Shown here: piece after piece, positions 18,522-28,213 of the stretch | Numbering within the stretch: position 1 is the first letter of the stretch | How the letters are laid out: the number at the start of each line of letters is the position of its first letter | DNA from: Bradyrhizobium yuanmingense | GTDB lineage: Bacteria > Pseudomonadota > Alphaproteobacteria > Rhizobiales > Xanthobacteraceae | Assembly: GCF_900094575.1 (NCBI RefSeq) | Contig: NZ_FMAE01000016.1 | Span: forward strand, 1 to 40,109 | Length of the DNA: 40,109 nt | Direction of reading: 5' to 3' | Notes under the pieces: model-generated | What the model saw: only the letters and a program-made list of their open reading frames with translations | Database searches by the model: none | What the model was told of the DNA's origin: nothing | Program-made: the position numbers and the translations under genes

Positions 18522-20430
18522 TCACTCATCGACAAGCCGCCGGGATGCATACGTATATTCCAAAGCGATCTGGCGTGCCTGTTCAATTAGGTTGGCGGCG
18601 GCGCTATGCCCCCGTCGGTATTCTCATAGTAGAAGTACGGTTGGCCCAACGCAGCGAGCCTCGCCGCTGCCTTGCGGCCATGCGCTGGATGCGCGGTCGT
18701 CCTTGGTGGACGTGAGAATGAAGGGGCCCGGGTAGGTCTTGCCTGGCACCAACCTCTGATAGGGCGAGTAGGCGTCGAGCCACTTGCGCTGTTCGGGAGA
18801 GCTGGGATCGCCATACTCGCTGATCCAGGAGGCTCCGGCGCCCAGCTTGGTGAACCGAACCATATCGAACAGCGGCACCTGTAAGATGGCCGCATTGAAG
18901 AGGTCGGGTCGTTGGGTGATTGCGGTGCCTACCAGGAGGCCTCCTTGGCTACCGCCGACCACGCCCAGCCGGCGGGGAGAAGTGATTTTGCGCCGGATGA
19001 AGTCCTCCGCGACGGCGATAAAATCATCCCATGTCCGCTGCTTCGTTGCTCCTTGAGCAGTCTGGTGCCATTGGGGCCCGAACTCACCGCCGCCGCGCAG
19101 GTTCGCGACGACATACGCGTTCCCCTGCTCGAGCCAGAGTCGTCCGGTAGGACCCGCGTAATAGGGGATGAGTGGAATCTGAAACCCACCATAGCCAGAG
19201 AGAAGCGTTGGAGTTGATCCGTCAAATCTTGCGCTCTTGGGTCGTACCAGAAAGTAAGGAATGCGGGTGCCATCGCGCGAGATTGCCTCGAACTGTTCGA
19301 CGACAAGTCTCGAGGCGTCGAACCTAGGAGGGGTCGTCTTCAGGGTCTCAAGGCGTTCGGTTGCGGCGTCGAAGTACCAGAGCATCGTCGGGCTAAGAAA
19401 GCTGGAGACGGTGAACATCGCCTCGTCCGTTTCATGCGATGTCGCAGCTAGCCCGACACTCGCATTCTCTGGAAGCGGGATCGGCCTGGCCTGCCAGGCG
19501 CCTGATTGTACTTGTAGACGAACGCCCTACTCTGAACATTGTCGAGAATCGTTAGGATTAACAAGTTTCTTGTGGCGGTGAATCCGCTGATCGCTTGTCG
19601 AGGTCCAGGCTTGAAAACGAGGGTGGGCATGGCGCGCAGCGGATCCTGCCTCCATTCGGCCAGGTCATACGAGATGATCGAGCCGGCTGAGAAGGGGTAT
19701 CTCCGGACGGCGGCATCCAGTCTTCGTTTAGCGTCATCAGCAGGCGACCACTCGCGATGCCCCCAATGGTCGCCTTCTTTGGCAGATTGAGATTAATCGG
19801 CTTGGACCCAAAGAGAACATACTCATGCTCGAAGAAACCGATCCTGCGGACGGCGCCGGTCGCATGGATCGTGCCTTCACTGTCGCGCAGCACGAATGGT
19901 TTGGCCTCGACATCGGTCGGCTCACCACGGAAGACCTCGCGCGCTTCCGCGAGCGACTGAGCGCGCTTGAGCTCCTTCACAACGAAAGGGTAACCGGCTT
20001 GCGTCATGGTCCCTTCGCCCCAATCTCGTGTAATCAGGACCGTGTCGCTATTTACCCAAGTGACCTGCTGTTTTCCCTCGGGGAGTGCGAAGCCGTTCGT
20101 GACGAAGGTTTTGGCGACTGCGTCGAACTCCCGGACGAACACAGCGTCCTTTCCGCCCTCGGACAGGTTGAGCAAGCATAGGCGCTCCTCGGGCGGGAGG
20201 CAGCCCACCCTTTTAAGAACCCAGTTCTTCTTGTCCGTGTCAGCGAGAGCATCCACGTCGAGGATGGTCTCCCATCGGGGGCTTTGGCTGGGACAGTCGG
20301 TTCTTAGTAAGGGCGGCATGTTTGCGCGGCGGCCACCTTGCTCTCGTCGCAGTCCGTAAATCTTCGACGATCGCTTGCGCCTTCCGTTCGGCCATTCACA
20401 ACTCTGCTGGGCATGAATTGCCTTGAGCAT
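18522..20430 (-). pseudogene. Prolyl oligopeptidase (S9A family) pseudogene, four frameshifts
   Basis: Conceptual translation gives a nearly complete S9A peptidase: WETILDVDALAD, DSDTVLITRDWGEGTMTQ-like propeller blades, then the alpha/beta hydrolase half with PTLLSGYGGF, NAYVVANLRGGGEFGPQWH, nucleophile GGSQGGLLVG, and the Asp and His regions TSTKDDR and HGRKAAARL, ending YYENTDGG and ARQIALEYTYASRR before TGA at 18522. The frame changes near 19690, 19500, 18700 and 18605. The first 100 or so residues of the family are replaced by unrelated sequence, so the 5' end is also truncated. Catalytic residues are still readable, implying fairly recent decay. S9A enzymes cleave proline-containing peptides. 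Confidence 0.88.
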
Positions 20431-21017
20431 GTGGACCTCGCAAACCTTGTGCGAAGGGATATCGCGCCGGTCACCCTAAAGCATTCGAGGACGCCGCGAA
20501 GCCGACGAAAGCCGCAAAACAACGGGCGCGCTAAAGTGGTCCGGACACGAGCTCGCTTTCTCGCGCACTCACGCTCCCAAAACTAACACGAACTAAACTT
20601 GCAACGACCGGCCGCTGGCCGTCACGGCAGCTCGTGCTGGAAAAGAACACTGCACTTTGAATGACGCTGTTCAGTCAGAGCGGAACGGGTCCGCGCACAT
20701 TGCAATCGAAAAAACATGAAAGTCGCACATGCGCGCGCCTTCCACCCTCGCCGCGCAATGCAGTGCTACCGACGCTCAATTGTCCGCCTTCAAACCAACG
20801 TAGAGAGTTGACGCGACACACTCTTAGGAAACTCCTGCAAAATATACGAATTAGTCCGGCACGCGGCTTGCTTCGTTCAGGACATCATCACCAATCGTGG
20901 TGCGATGATCATCGGAGCGGCCCGGCGCGTCATTACGTGTCTGGCCGCTGCGACGATTTGCCGTGCGGCGATACTTAGCGAGCGGGACCGCGTCTCGGGA
21001 AAGTGCAGGCAATCATT
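20431..21017. other. No gene recognised; upstream region of the outer-membrane protein gene
   Basis: Short frames without motifs. It should contain the promoter of the beta-barrel gene, but I find no strong -35/-10 pair with correct spacing. Confidence 0.45.
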
Positions 21018-22715
21018 ATGCGATCAAGAGTTCTCTTTTTGGGTGCTACGACGATGGCGCTCGTCACATCGGGTAGAGCTATGGCGAACCTCGAGCGACA
21101 AGTACTGCCACCGGCGGTGTGGAACTGGTCTGGAGGCTACATTGGCGGTCACGCCGGCGGCGGGTACGGCCGAACCTCCTTTAGCAATCCCTTTGGCCCG
21201 TCGATCTATGGCGGCAGCGTCGATATTCCATCGTTCGTCGCAGGTGGCCAGATCGGCTACAATTGGCAGAACAACAGTTGGGTGTTCGGCCTCGAACTGG
21301 ATGCCAGCGCAGCTGCCGCCAACGGCTCAAACACCTGCCTAGCCGCCTCCCACTTGATTGTAAGCGCAAACTGCAACGCAGGTCCCAACCTCTTTGCGAC
21401 CGGGACCGGCCGCATCGGCTACGCCTTCGGTCCGCTCGGGCAAACGCTTGCCTATCTCAAGGCAGGCGTAGCCTGGCAAAACAATCGGGGCGACGTCGTC
21501 AACAACGTGGAACCGGAAAACCAGCCACAGGAGAAAACCCATTTCGATTATGGCCGAGTTGGCGGCGTGATCGCGCTCGGTCTCGAGCGAGCCCTTACGC
21601 CGGCATGGTCGGTGAATGTCGAGTATGACTATCTGCATTTCGGCGGACCAAGTGTCGCCACCGCTTCGACAGTGCAGTTATCTCCGCCTGCGATTCTGCC
21701 GGCGAACACAACCAGCCTATCCAGCAACTATCACATCGGAAGAGTTGGTCTGAACTACCACTTTGGTGTGGACCCAGAGGCCGCACCAAGGTCCGATGCG
21801 CCGTATGCGAAATCAGCGGGCAGCGTACCATCCATTCCCGACGCGCCTGGTTGGTCGTTCGAAGGCGGCTCGCGGCTCTGGCTGAGCCGGGGACGATTCC
21901 AATGGGATCACAGCGCACTTAATAATAACGATGCCCTAGACCCCAGCATACTCGTATCGCGGCTCACTTATCACGGACTGAACGGGCTTTCGGGGGAGGT
22001 ATTCGGCCGGGTCGACAGTCCCTGGGGAGTGTTCCTGAAGGGCAACCTTGGGATCGGAAGCTTCAACAAGGGGAAGATGAACGACGAAGATTGGCTGGTC
22101 CAGCAGGAAGGATACCCGTACCAAAATACTCTTTCAGGTCAGTCAAACGGAAGGTTCGCATATTACACGGCGGACGCCGGTTACGATTTCCTGCGCAGCG
22201 CGAACTACAAGGTCGGTGCATTTATGGGCTGGGCCTATTACAGCCAGAGCTCAGATACCATTGGTTGCGTTCGGGTCGCGCCTCAGGATGAAGCATGTCT
22301 GAAGCCGGGCGACACTAGGATCGTCGGTGTGGAGGATACTCAATGGAATGCGCCTCGAATCGGCCTGAGCGCCGAAACTATGCTGACCGAGCGCTGGCGC
22401 CTCAATGCTGATGTCGCTTACCTGCCCTGGACCGATTTCAAAGGCCGCGACTATCATCTCTTGCGTCCCAAGACCACCTTTGACGAACAACGCGGCAATG
22501 GTGGTGGCGGAGTCCAGATTGCGGGCGTGTTGTCCTACTTCCTCACCCAGAACATCAGCGTCGGGGTCGGTGGCCGCTATTGGGCCATGTGGACCAAAAA
22601 GGACAGCGACTCTTTGTGCAGCAGCAGCGGCTGCGTCGGTGACCCGCGCATTCTTGCGAAGTACAGCATGGAACGGTGGGGTACGTGCTTTCAGGCCTCT
22701 TATAAGCTCAATTAA
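21018..22715 (+). CDS. Outer-membrane beta-barrel protein, fused two-part
   Basis: The start ATG 21018 gives a clear signal peptide (MRSRVLFLGATTMALVTSG, cleavage after AMA); a GTG 15 bases upstream is possible but gives a worse signal. The mature part begins like Omp25/Omp31-type rhizobial surface proteins: WSGGYIGGHAGGGYG, FVAGGQIGYNWQNNSWVFGLE, TGRIGYAFG, LAYLKAGVAW, NVEYDYLHFG, and closes a first barrel with NYHIGRVGLNYHFG near residue 250. A second region of about 300 residues (WSFEGGSRLWLSRGRFQW, GEVFGRVDSPWGVFLKGNLG, DAGYDFLRSANYKVGAFMG, WRLNADVAYLPWTDFKG, ISVGVGGRYWAMW) looks like another barrel and ends in a hydrophobic strand. Total 565 residues, about twice the usual Omp25 length. 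Role is structural or porin-like; not assigned further. Confidence 0.85.
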   Translation: MRSRVLFLGATTMALVTSGRAMANLERQVLPPAVWNWSGGYIGGHAGGGYGRTSFSNPFGPSIYGGSVDIPSFVAGGQIGYNWQNNSWVFGLELDASAAAANGSNTCLAASHLIVSANCNAGPNLFATGTGRIGYAFGPLGQTLAYLKAGVAWQNNRGDVVNNVEPENQPQEKTHFDYGRVGGVIALGLERALTPAWSVNVEYDYLHFGGPSVATASTVQLSPPAILPANTTSLSSNYHIGRVGLNYHFGVDPEAAPRSDAPYAKSAGSVPSIPDAPGWSFEGGSRLWLSRGRFQWDHSALNNNDALDPSILVSRLTYHGLNGLSGEVFGRVDSPWGVFLKGNLGIGSFNKGKMNDEDWLVQQEGYPYQNTLSGQSNGRFAYYTADAGYDFLRSANYKVGAFMGWAYYSQSSDTIGCVRVAPQDEACLKPGDTRIVGVEDTQWNAPRIGLSAETMLTERWRLNADVAYLPWTDFKGRDYHLLRPKTTFDEQRGNGGGGVQIAGVLSYFLTQNISVGVGGRYWAMWTKKDSDSLCSSSGCVGDPRILAKYSMERWGTCFQASYKLN

Positions 22716-23758
22716 GGACCTCACTAACGAGGCTCCCGACTTCAGATTCTTAGATGCCGTTCTGAAGTTTGCTGATGACCAGTCCTCGGCGCGCAATTGC
22801 CGCCGAGGATTGGCATGTCGCGATCACGCTGTTCGCCGGGTTGCTACGATTGCATATCACCCGCCTTTGATGAGGCGGGCGCAACTCTGCCCCCGAACCA
22901 AAGCTCGTCCACTAATAACAGCTCGATTTCTTGGTCCGGACGAACTCGCTTCAAAGCCGATTGTGCGCGCCATTGCGACCGGGCTGGGATGCGCTCGATG
23001 CACGATTTCTAAATTCCGCAGCGGGATCTCTCGTGGGCAACCGAGACCGCAGCGAGCCCCAACATCACGTCGCCGGTGAATCCGAAATGGAGACTATAGA
23101 GCCACCAGATTGCGCAGCACCGGTCGAGATCGTACATGGCGAGCGCGCGCCTTGTTGCTGCGACCATCCGCGCCATCGGCTTCATTCCGCGTGTCATCTG
23201 GAAACCTCGGCGTCTCGGGGCCAGCGCTCTCCATACAATGACTTTTAGGGCGGTGATGGCCCGCTGTCCGGCGCGTGCACCTGCAAGAGATTTGGAATTG
23301 AGATTGATGTTCGCCATGGCGTTCTTTTCCGCGTTTCGAAGCAGATTGCGCACACCTATGTGCATGCGCTCATTGCCGTGATCCTACGGCGATACTGCTT
23401 GCAAACCGCCCAGATCTGGTAGTGCCAATTGACCGGACTCCCGACCGACAAATACGCTTACGCGATCCCACCGCTGCGCGAAGCCACTTGCGGCAGTGGT
23501 TGCGGCTACGCGACCTTTGCTGCCAGCTCCTTGAGAATACCTCGCGCGTCCGCCGAGGCTATCTAGGCAGGGCCTTCGCTGTTTCCGAGTAACCCCTCCA
23601 GGTCAGCGGTTTCGCTACCCAACTTGCGCGGACCCAGCCGACATCGAGCGCTGGCTTGCGGCCGAGCTCCGTCTGACCGCGCATGCAATTCTCGGTCGCC
23701 TCGCGAAGCAACGCCCCGAACAGTTCGGCCTGCACCACACCATAGCAGAGCTTGTTGG
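22716..23758. other. No established gene
   Basis: A 102-codon minus frame at 23009-23317 (MANINLNSKSLAGARAGQRA, GGAAAAG-like SD GGAAAAG upstream) is the best candidate but has no recognisable domain. The rest is short frames. I do not call a gene. Confidence 0.4.
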
Positions 23759-23949
23759 GATTGCTCAGAGGCAAAGCAGCCGAGACGATCATCCCGCACG
23801 GCTAAAGCTTCGGCGCTGGCCGCGTGTAATGGGCATTCCGCGCGTCTCCAGAAACTTCCGATCCTGCGCGGCATGGTGCAATCCCGGACTGGCCGATAGC
23901 CAGAGCTACATCGATCAAGCGAAACTAACATCCTCAGATGAGGCAATAC
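23759..23949 (+). repeat. Degenerate direct repeat, left copy
   Basis: About 190 bases similar to 25252-25463 in the same orientation: both contain GAGACGATC-TCCCG, CACGGCTAA, a GTGTA-TGGG element and end in AGCTACATCG, CATCCTCAG and TGAGGCAATA. Identity is partial with small indels. The pair brackets the tts-box gene at 24148-24735. I do not recognise the element. Confidence 0.75.
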
Positions 23950-24147
23950 CCAGGCAATATGGCAGGGGGGACTGACAGGCCGGCGCCACGCGGACGAAAC
24001 GTCCAGGATGACCGTTCATCTCGTGGGCTGCCAGTGGGCCCGAGGATGCGTACCCACTGGCTGCGCGAATAATCCACTATTGGGCGAATGTCTCTCCAGC
24101 TAAGGACAACCGAAGTGATCGCAGGCCTCCAGCCACGCGCGATCGGT

Positions 24148-24735
24148 TCACAGCGGGGTTGTCTCCCGTGTAAGCCTAACGAACCCTCCTTCGGCTAATT
24201 CGGCTTTGTAGGCCCGTCCGTTAAGTAGGATCGTGGTGGAGTTATCTGCGGTCGGCATAAAACCGTCGTGGCGCAGCTTCTCCATTAGAGCAGGTGTGGC
24301 CCATTGCTGTGCTAGCGGCATTCCGTAGCGCCATTTCTCCGCGAAGAAGGCTCCGAAGTCCGGTACCCCCGCCCGGCCGACCCCAACCACTTGGTCCTCC
24401 GCAGGGTTATGAACAAGACGAACGCGATTGGACTCATCCAAACCGGCCGTGTAGCGGTGACCTTGGATTTCATAGGTCATCGTCGGCTGGTCCGAGTCCG
24501 GCAAGAGACCGTGGTGGAACAGCCTCTCAACCATCGCGTCAGGGGCGATTTGCGAACCGTGTAAAAATCTCTGTGGAGCGGCGAATGTGACATCTACCGC
24601 TTCCTCAGGTGCGGCAGGTGATGATGGGCCAGCTTCATTCATGATCTGACTGAACAAATCATGATCTTCCTGTGTCCAGACGTGCGCTGTTGGCGATTCC
24701 GGGGAACGGGCATTGTCGATCGGGTTCGGATCCAT
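24148..24735 (-). CDS. Predicted type III effector, 195 residues, tandem copies of the shared module
   Basis: The ATG at 24735 has a strong ribosome binding site (AAGGAGAG, 6 bases) and lies 132 bases after a tts box. The protein begins MDPNPIDNAR, like the other MDP- effectors here. Residues 24-40 (DHDLFSQIMNEAGPSS) match an element of the 457-residue effector (DQDLLWAMVGNAGPSS). Residues 51-111 are the shared module (FLHGSQIAPDAMVERL, GLLPDSDQPTMTYEI, GHRYTAGLD, VRLVHNP). Residues 137-191 look like a second, more divergent copy (PALMEKLRHDGFMPTAD, NGRAYKAEL, FVRLTRE). No enzyme motif, membrane segment or other domain is seen. It may be a minimal effector or a reduced derivative of a larger one. 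Export is inferred from the tts box. Confidence 0.8.
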   Translation of the reverse strand: MDPNPIDNARSPESPTAHVWTQEDHDLFSQIMNEAGPSSPAAPEEAVDVTFAAPQRFLHGSQIAPDAMVERLFHHGLLPDSDQPTMTYEIQGHRYTAGLDESNRVRLVHNPAEDQVVGVGRAGVPDFGAFFAEKWRYGMPLAQQWATPALMEKLRHDGFMPTADNSTTILLNGRAYKAELAEGGFVRLTRETTPL

Positions 24736-24867
24736 AAAGCTCTCCTTTCTGTTGTGAGAACAACGGCTTCTTGAAGATCTCCCCCAGGGAATGAGCTGAG
24801 TTCGTCAACGAATTCAGAGATGGCTGGCTTCGTCATCGAGTGGCCAAGGTCGAATGTTAAAGAGGCT

Positions 24868-24885
24868 GGCTTTCGAGAAGCTGAC
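24868..24885 (-). promoter_or_regulatory. tts box of the 195-residue effector gene
   Basis: On the minus strand GTCAGCTTCTCGAAAGCC is an excellent match to the tts-box consensus. It lies 132 bases upstream of the ATG at 24735, somewhat farther than the other boxes in this window. Confidence 0.88.
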
Positions 24886-25251
24886 AAAGGTCGAAGAAGG
24901 AGACAAACCCGCAGCCGCATCTGCCACGTCTGATGCGATCATCTCCGAGCCAAGTCTCATTCCGCCTGGCCTCGCAGGCGGCGCGTGGGTCTGCGTCGTG
25001 CATTGCGTTCACCTGGGCGTAAAGCTGGTTAGGAGGTCCAGGTGATGCGGACCGCGGCCAGACCCAGTCTTGCACCGAACATGTGCATTTCGACCTCTGC
25101 CCGCGACCCGTCGTTCTGGCGGACGCTTCGAGCCTATGCTCGGGGCCGCTAACCAGAATGACCGCGATAGCCGCGCCAGCGCGAGAACAGACGAAAGCGA
25201 GACCTACGTGAGAGTCCGGCAACCGCGGAGCGAAGTGTTTACCTGAGAGAA

Positions 25252-25463
25252 CGAAATCGCTGAGACGCAAAAGCAGCTGAGACGATCCTCCCGCGCACGG
25301 CTAAGGGTGCTCGGTGCCGGTGATCCGGGGACTGCCGCTGCGTGTAGTGGGTACTCCGCGAAGTCCCCAGTGCCTCGAACCCTGCGCGCCATGATACAAC
25401 CTCGGACTGACAGCCGGAGCTACATCGGGCAAGCGGAACGTTACATCCTCAGGTGAGGCAATA
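25252..25463 (+). repeat. Degenerate direct repeat, right copy
   Basis: Partner of 23759-23949, same orientation, about 1.5 kb away, slightly longer through small insertions. It ends in AGCTACATCG, TTACATCCTCAG and TGAGGCAATA. Confidence 0.75.
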
Positions 25464-25545
25464 GGAACCGCCAACTTTGTCCCGGCTGCTATGGACGCTC
25501 TGCGTCATGCAGATGGCACTCGTCTCAGGGCGTTGGAAAGAGAAT

Positions 25546-26180
25546 TCACTGGTGTCCTGAATAAGGAAAATCGTCGTAATTTCGTGCGCGCGGTGGCGAG
25601 GTCGCCGCTGAAATGTCCGCTTCCTCCAAGCGTCCGTTGGCGAAGAACCGTAGGGCACATTCGTGCTCGCCCGTTGCGGGCGCACGAACGGTAACTCCTG
25701 GGTATGCGTCGCTGGTTTGCCTTAACAGCTCTCTAAGTGGTTGACCAAGATGTACGCCCCTGAACCTTTGGCAGCGCTCACCGAACGACTTGAGATCGGC
25801 CTCGTCGCCGTTGGGCCAAATAGCCGGGCCTTCTCCCAGTCCCGGGTGAGGCCCTTGCGCAGGAGATAGCCAACATGCGCGGGCGGGCAGCGCCGAACGC
25901 ACCTTATGACGGACGACCTGGGCCTTGGCGGTCGCCAGACGCGAGCGACCCGTGAGCAGCCGGTTCGCCCGCTAGACGGGACCCGGCCGCGACACAAAGG
26001 TGGAGCACCGATGAGTGGTGGATCTTGCCCGGCGCGCGAGAGACCGCCGCAGGCGCGCTGAGCGGCGACAATCGGCTTGGCGACGAAAGGCGTGGCCCGC
26101 TGACGCCTCACGGAGCGGACGCAACCTGGCCGAGGCTGAAAGGGCGCGAGACATCGCCGATCGTGTTCGGCACCCGCCAA
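25546..26180 (-). pseudogene. Remnant of a VirD2/RlxS-like relaxase (mobilisation nuclease)
   Basis: On the minus strand one frame gives AHVGYLLRKGLTRDWEKARL followed by FGP, and after a one-base shift near 25815 the next frame continues PNGDEADLKSFGERC. Together they match the N-terminal block of the large integrative-element relaxases (consensus H(L/I)AYL-R-GVTRDGE-ARLFG---D-ADG-AF--RC). The histidine motif and the catalytic regions that should follow (DRHHFRFIVSPED type) are lost. Upstream of it the frame is scrambled. This is a decayed piece of a conjugation or integrative-element module. The match is from memory of the family. Confidence 0.6.
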
Positions 26181-26471
26181 TTTGTCTCAAACTCGCCAAA
26201 GCAGCGCAATGTCTGGGTGCCCGACAACTATAGCAGGTTCTCATATTTGTCTTGCCGGCAAGGCCAGTCATCAGATCAAGGGTAAAATGGGCCGCGAAAG
26301 GCGGGCATTTTTATTGCAGAGATTACCGTGAGGTTCGTCGTGACACGCTTTAGCCTACATGTGAACAGGCGATGGCCGTGAGGACGAACTCGGGCAAGTG
26401 GAATGCAACTTTGCGCGACCTGTCTGGTCGAAATGTTCGGGCCATGGATCGCGCTCCAGATCAGGTCGAGG

Positions 26472-27818
26472 ATGGCGAGGCAATTTACTCCAGACAGGCT
26501 GGAGCCGGTCTTCGGTCCGGCAGACGAACGCTTGACACGCCGCGCGGTGTTGGGCGCAACCATCGGCAACATCATCGAATTCTACGACTTCGGGACCTAT
26601 AGCTTTTTCGCAATACAGATCGGTCAGGCGTTCTTCCCGGCAACTGACCAGTTTGTCAGCCTCATGCTGTCACTCGGAACCTTCGGCGCAGGCTTTGTGA
26701 CCAGGCCGATCGGAGCCATCGTGCTCGGCTCGTATTCGGATCGGGCCGGCCGCCGACCGGCGATGATTGCCAGCTTTGCCATGATGAGCGCCGCGGTCCT
26801 GTTATTGGCTATCACGCCATCGTACGAGACAATAGGACTTGCCGCTCCGTTGCTAGCCATTTTCGCACGCTTGCTGCAGGGCTTTGCTCTCGGAGGTGAA
26901 GTCGGTCCAACGACAGCCTACTTGATGGAAGCGGCCCCCACCAAAGCCCGCGGTCTTGCGGTCTCCTTTCAGCCCGCGAGCCAACAGGTAGCTGCGACGG
27001 CCGGAGCGTTGGTTGGAGAAATACTCTCGCTCACCATGACAAGCGAAGCGCTCAATGCGTACGGATGGCGGGTCGCGCTGTTGCTCGGCGCGGCCACGTT
27101 GCCGTTTGGATTTTGGTTGCGGAGCGTCCTGCCAGAAACGCTGCACCGCCCCGAGGCGCCGGTTCCTGTCACCCAGCCTGAGGGGCGACGGCCTACCGAT
27201 CGCCGCATCATGAGCTTGGGATTTGTCATCTTGGCCAGCTGCACGATCACGACTTATGTTACGGGATACATGACGACCTACGCGTTGAACACCCTCCGCG
27301 TTTCCACGCCTCTCGCCTTTGCTACTACGCTCATCAGCAACACGGTCGGAATTTCTGCAGCACTGTTGGGCGGCCTGCTCGCCGACCGCGTAGGCCGTCG
27401 GCCTATCATGATATGGCCGCAGGTCACTGCATTGCTGATGACCTATCCGGTATTCTTGTGGATTGCAGAGAGCCGCAGTGCCTTCGCACTTCTAGGAGGT
27501 CTCGGCGTGCTCACCCTGATCGGAACGATTCCGTATAGCGCCTTCTACGTGAGCATGGCCGAAGGTTTGCCCAAGTACATTCGTGGCCGCGCGTTCGCGA
27601 CGATCTACGCTTTTGCGATAGCGATTTTTGGAGGCACAGCTCAACCGATCGTCACCTGGCTCATCCATCTTACCGGGAGTGCACTCGTGCCCGCCTGGTA
27701 CATGCTTTTCGCGGGCGCGGCCGCGCTTTGTGCCATGCTTATGATGCCGGAGACGGCGCCACTCAATTATGTGCCCGACCATAGACGAACGGCCGTAACG
27801 CCACGACCGCTGCTTTAG
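26472..27818 (+). CDS. MFS transporter, metabolite:H+ symporter (MHS) type
   Basis: The 448-residue protein has about 12 hydrophobic segments and both MFS signature loops: GSYSDRAGRRPAM after TM2 and GLLADRVGRRPIM in the second half. GATIGNIIEFYDFGTYSF at the first membrane segment and LLQGFALGGEVGPTTAYLMEAAP are characteristic of the MHS group (proline/betaine, alpha-ketoglutarate, citrate and shikimate permeases), as is the YVTGYMTTYALNTL region. The start at 26472 fits the usual family length and has AGGTCGAGG just before it; upstream codons lack similarity. It would sit in the inner membrane and import an organic acid or compatible solute with protons; the substrate cannot be read from sequence. 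It stands alone. Confidence 0.92.
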   Translation: MARQFTPDRLEPVFGPADERLTRRAVLGATIGNIIEFYDFGTYSFFAIQIGQAFFPATDQFVSLMLSLGTFGAGFVTRPIGAIVLGSYSDRAGRRPAMIASFAMMSAAVLLLAITPSYETIGLAAPLLAIFARLLQGFALGGEVGPTTAYLMEAAPTKARGLAVSFQPASQQVAATAGALVGEILSLTMTSEALNAYGWRVALLLGAATLPFGFWLRSVLPETLHRPEAPVPVTQPEGRRPTDRRIMSLGFVILASCTITTYVTGYMTTYALNTLRVSTPLAFATTLISNTVGISAALLGGLLADRVGRRPIMIWPQVTALLMTYPVFLWIAESRSAFALLGGLGVLTLIGTIPYSAFYVSMAEGLPKYIRGRAFATIYAFAIAIFGGTAQPIVTWLIHLTGSALVPAWYMLFAGAAALCAMLMMPETAPLNYVPDHRRTAVTPRPLL

Positions 27819-28143
27819 TCATACCCGAACAGGTGAGGATGACATCTATGATGCCCGAAATGCGAAACATCGAGCCGGAGGACGGCTATGGGGCCAGCAC
27901 GTAAAAGCAATCTATCCTGAAAAATTGGAGCAGCTTTACATCGAGCAGGAGCTCCTGTCGGAGCGCAGTGGCGCCGTCTGAAATGACTTGTTTCCGTTTA
28001 CCCGATCTTCGCCGATGCGGCAGTTGCACGATCAGCGGGCGTCACCGACGGGCTGTAAGTGAGCCGTCACTCTGATCATAACCTTTAGAGAACAAATAGG
28101 CCCGGCTTATACTATCTGCCAGCGCAACCATACGGCATAAGGA
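27819..28143. other. Downstream region of the transporter; no gene recognised
   Basis: An 18-codon frame at about 27851 ends quickly; a neighbouring frame reads VKAIYPEKLEQLYIEQELL and may be a fragment of something coding. I cannot identify it. Confidence 0.35.
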
Positions 28144-28171
28144 TGCGGCCGCTGTCGGAGCAGCGGCCGCA
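28144..28171. terminator. Perfect GC-rich hairpin between convergent genes
   Basis: TGCGGCCGCTG and its exact reverse complement form an 11-bp stem with a 6-base loop. It lies between the plus-strand transporter and the minus-strand small peptide gene, where a bidirectional terminator would be expected. No U run flanks it, so the role is inferred. Confidence 0.5.
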
Positions 28172-28213
28172 CGAGGGTCGACCCTCATTCTCTGCTTGAT
28201 ATGTTTCCCGTTG

